In this document: in pieces, positions 63,217-64,000 of the stretch
How the letters are laid out: each line of letters opens with the position of its first letter
Numbering within the stretch: the first letter of the stretch is position 1
Source: Pseudoduganella armeniaca
GTDB lineage: Bacteria > Pseudomonadota > Gammaproteobacteria > Burkholderiales > Burkholderiaceae_D
DNA length: 64,000 nucleotides
Direction of reading: 5' to 3'
Assembly: GCF_003028855.1 (NCBI RefSeq)
Contig: NZ_CP028324.1
Span: 4,588,001-4,652,000 of the forward strand
Made by a program: the position numbers and the translations under genes
Notes under the pieces: model-generated
Seen by the model: the letters and a program-made list of their open reading frames with translations, nothing else
Databases searched by the model: none
What the model was told of the DNA's origin: nothing

Positions 63217-64000
63217 TCCTGGCCAGCGCTTCCTCGGCGTACCCTCCCCGCCCCGGCGCCGGCCGGGGCGCCAGGAACGTTTCTGGCTGACGCGGCAGCG
63301 TTACCGTGAACGTCGTGCCTTCCTGGGCGTCGGACACCACTTCGATGCGTCCGTCGTGCGCCTGCACGATCTGGCGGGCGATAAACAATCCCAACCCCAG
63401 GCTCGTGCGCTCGACCAGCGTGTCAGGCGAGTCGGTGGCCATCCTGACCATCGGGTCGAACAGCGCGGGAATCCGGTCGGCCGGCACGACCGGACCGTGA
63501 TTGTTCACGGTAAGCGTGACCAGGCGATCGTCTGCCACCATGCGCACTGTTACGGGTGCGTCATGGGTGCCGTACTGGATCGCATTGCCCACGAGGTTCG
63601 ACAAGACCTGCGCGATGCGTCCCTCGTCGAAGATCGCGTCAAGATGCTCCGGTGCCGTCATGGCGACGATCTGTTCCGGGTGGCTGGTACGCAATTCGTC
63701 GACCACCGTGCGACACACGCGCGCCAGGTTGGCCTGGCGCACCTTGACGGGAATGCCCGGACCCAGGTGCGTGCGCGTGAAGTCGATCAGGTCGGCGATC
63801 AGGCGGCTCATGCGCTGGCTGCTGTTGAAGATGCGATTGGCCGCCAGCACATACTTCGGCGGGATGTCCACCGCCTGCATGATGAAGCTGGAACCGCTGA
63901 CGACGGTCCCCAACGGGTTACGCAGGTCGTGCCCGAGGATCGCCAGGAACATGTTCTGCGACTGCTTCACCATCTGTTCGTAGCGCGCCACCGATTCGGC
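63200..64000 (-). CDS. Sensor histidine kinase, C-terminal part (cut by window edge)
   Basis: The last 266 residues of a kinase that starts beyond the right end. The H box MFLAILGHDLRNPLGTVVSG, N box LSNLVGNAIQYG, and G boxes TVNNHGPVV and GLGLFIARQIVQAHDGR are present; the second half of the normal DxGxG box is changed to NNHGP. The segment before the H box (ARYEQMVKQSQN) is a coiled linker from an upstream sensor domain. It overlaps glf in convergent orientation. Confidence 0.88.
   Translation of the reverse strand, partial: AESVARYEQMVKQSQNMFLAILGHDLRNPLGTVVSGSSFIMQAVDIPPKYVLAANRIFNSSQRMSRLIADLIDFTRTHLGPGIPVKVRQANLARVCRTVVDELRTSHPEQIVAMTAPEHLDAIFDEGRIAQVLSNLVGNAIQYGTHDAPVTVRMVADDRLVTLTVNNHGPVVPADRIPALFDPMVRMATDSPDTLVERTSLGLGLFIARQIVQAHDGRIEVVSDAQEGTTFTVTLPRQPETFLAPRPAPGRGGYAEEALARISPAG

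Overview
The window is a GC-rich chromosomal segment that looks like a member of the Oxalobacteraceae in the Massilia / Telluria / Duganella group of Betaproteobacteria. This is inferred from overall GC content, the dapC-dapD-pilU-arsC-dapE-prmB gene order, an FMN riboswitch before a monofunctional ribB, an EnvZ/OmpR pair and an MdtABC-NodT efflux operon. No ribosomal RNA, tRNA, CRISPR array, prophage or complete insertion sequence was seen. About 58 protein genes fill nearly all of the sequence; most spaces are short, and several convergent gene pairs overlap at their 3' ends.

Layout, left to right. Bases 1-9.0 kb: start of a cytochrome P450 gene behind an M16 metallopeptidase, riboswitch-controlled ribB, an MFS exporter with a divergent LysR regulator, a MocR-type regulator broken by a one-base frameshift, a small membrane protein and a JmjC-like oxygenase. 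9.1-11.6 kb: an MCE lipid-transport operon (permease, MCE protein, lipoprotein) with no ATPase gene. 11.7-19.4 kb: a DEAD-box helicase, a TetR/DJ-1 pair sharing a 16-bp operator, D-tartrate dehydratase with a divergent LysR, a MerR regulator facing the membrane gene it probably controls, and a LysR/quinone-reductase pair. 19.4-21.1 kb: a less GC-rich patch with a 96-bp MITE-like element and a serine hydrolase. 21.1-23.9 kb: a divergent RelA/SpoT-like protein, a LysE exporter and a Mut7-C protein. 23.9-31.8 kb: lysine/diaminopimelate biosynthesis with pilU, prmB and an ABC-F protein. 31.9-38.4 kb: CheW, a CoA-transferase, a FapA-like DUF342 protein and OmpR/EnvZ. 38.4-41.5 kb: a VOC protein, two DGPF proteins and an ECF42-type sigma factor behind a matching candidate promoter. 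41.7-46.6 kb: GFA and Imm26-like genes, a degenerate encapsulated-ferritin relative, a TPP riboswitch with a TonB receptor, then a PnuC/kinase pair. 46.7-52.2 kb: DUF1810, a PAS histidine kinase, an S46 dipeptidyl-peptidase and an esterase. 52.4-64 kb: the efflux operon, UDP-galactopyranose mutase and a cut-off histidine kinase.

The most unusual signal is a set of eleven dispersed palindromes in two families. Family A (five copies) has outer arms near GGTGACAGGCACC, a preceding ACCC tag always on the same side, and inner stems that differ between copies yet stay self-complementary. All five lie in convergent gaps. Family B (six copies) uses GGGGACTGTCCC-like arms, most with a T-tract, and twice forms facing pairs. 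The families share a GGKGWCAG-like head. They look like REP/BIME-type elements that also act as terminators, and in one place they supply the C-terminal codons of two genes. Other leads are the RelA/SpoT-like protein at 21.2 kb, the ferritin relative lacking its iron ligands at 42.8 kb, the thiamine-salvage candidates at 43-46.6 kb, and the ECF42 promoter.
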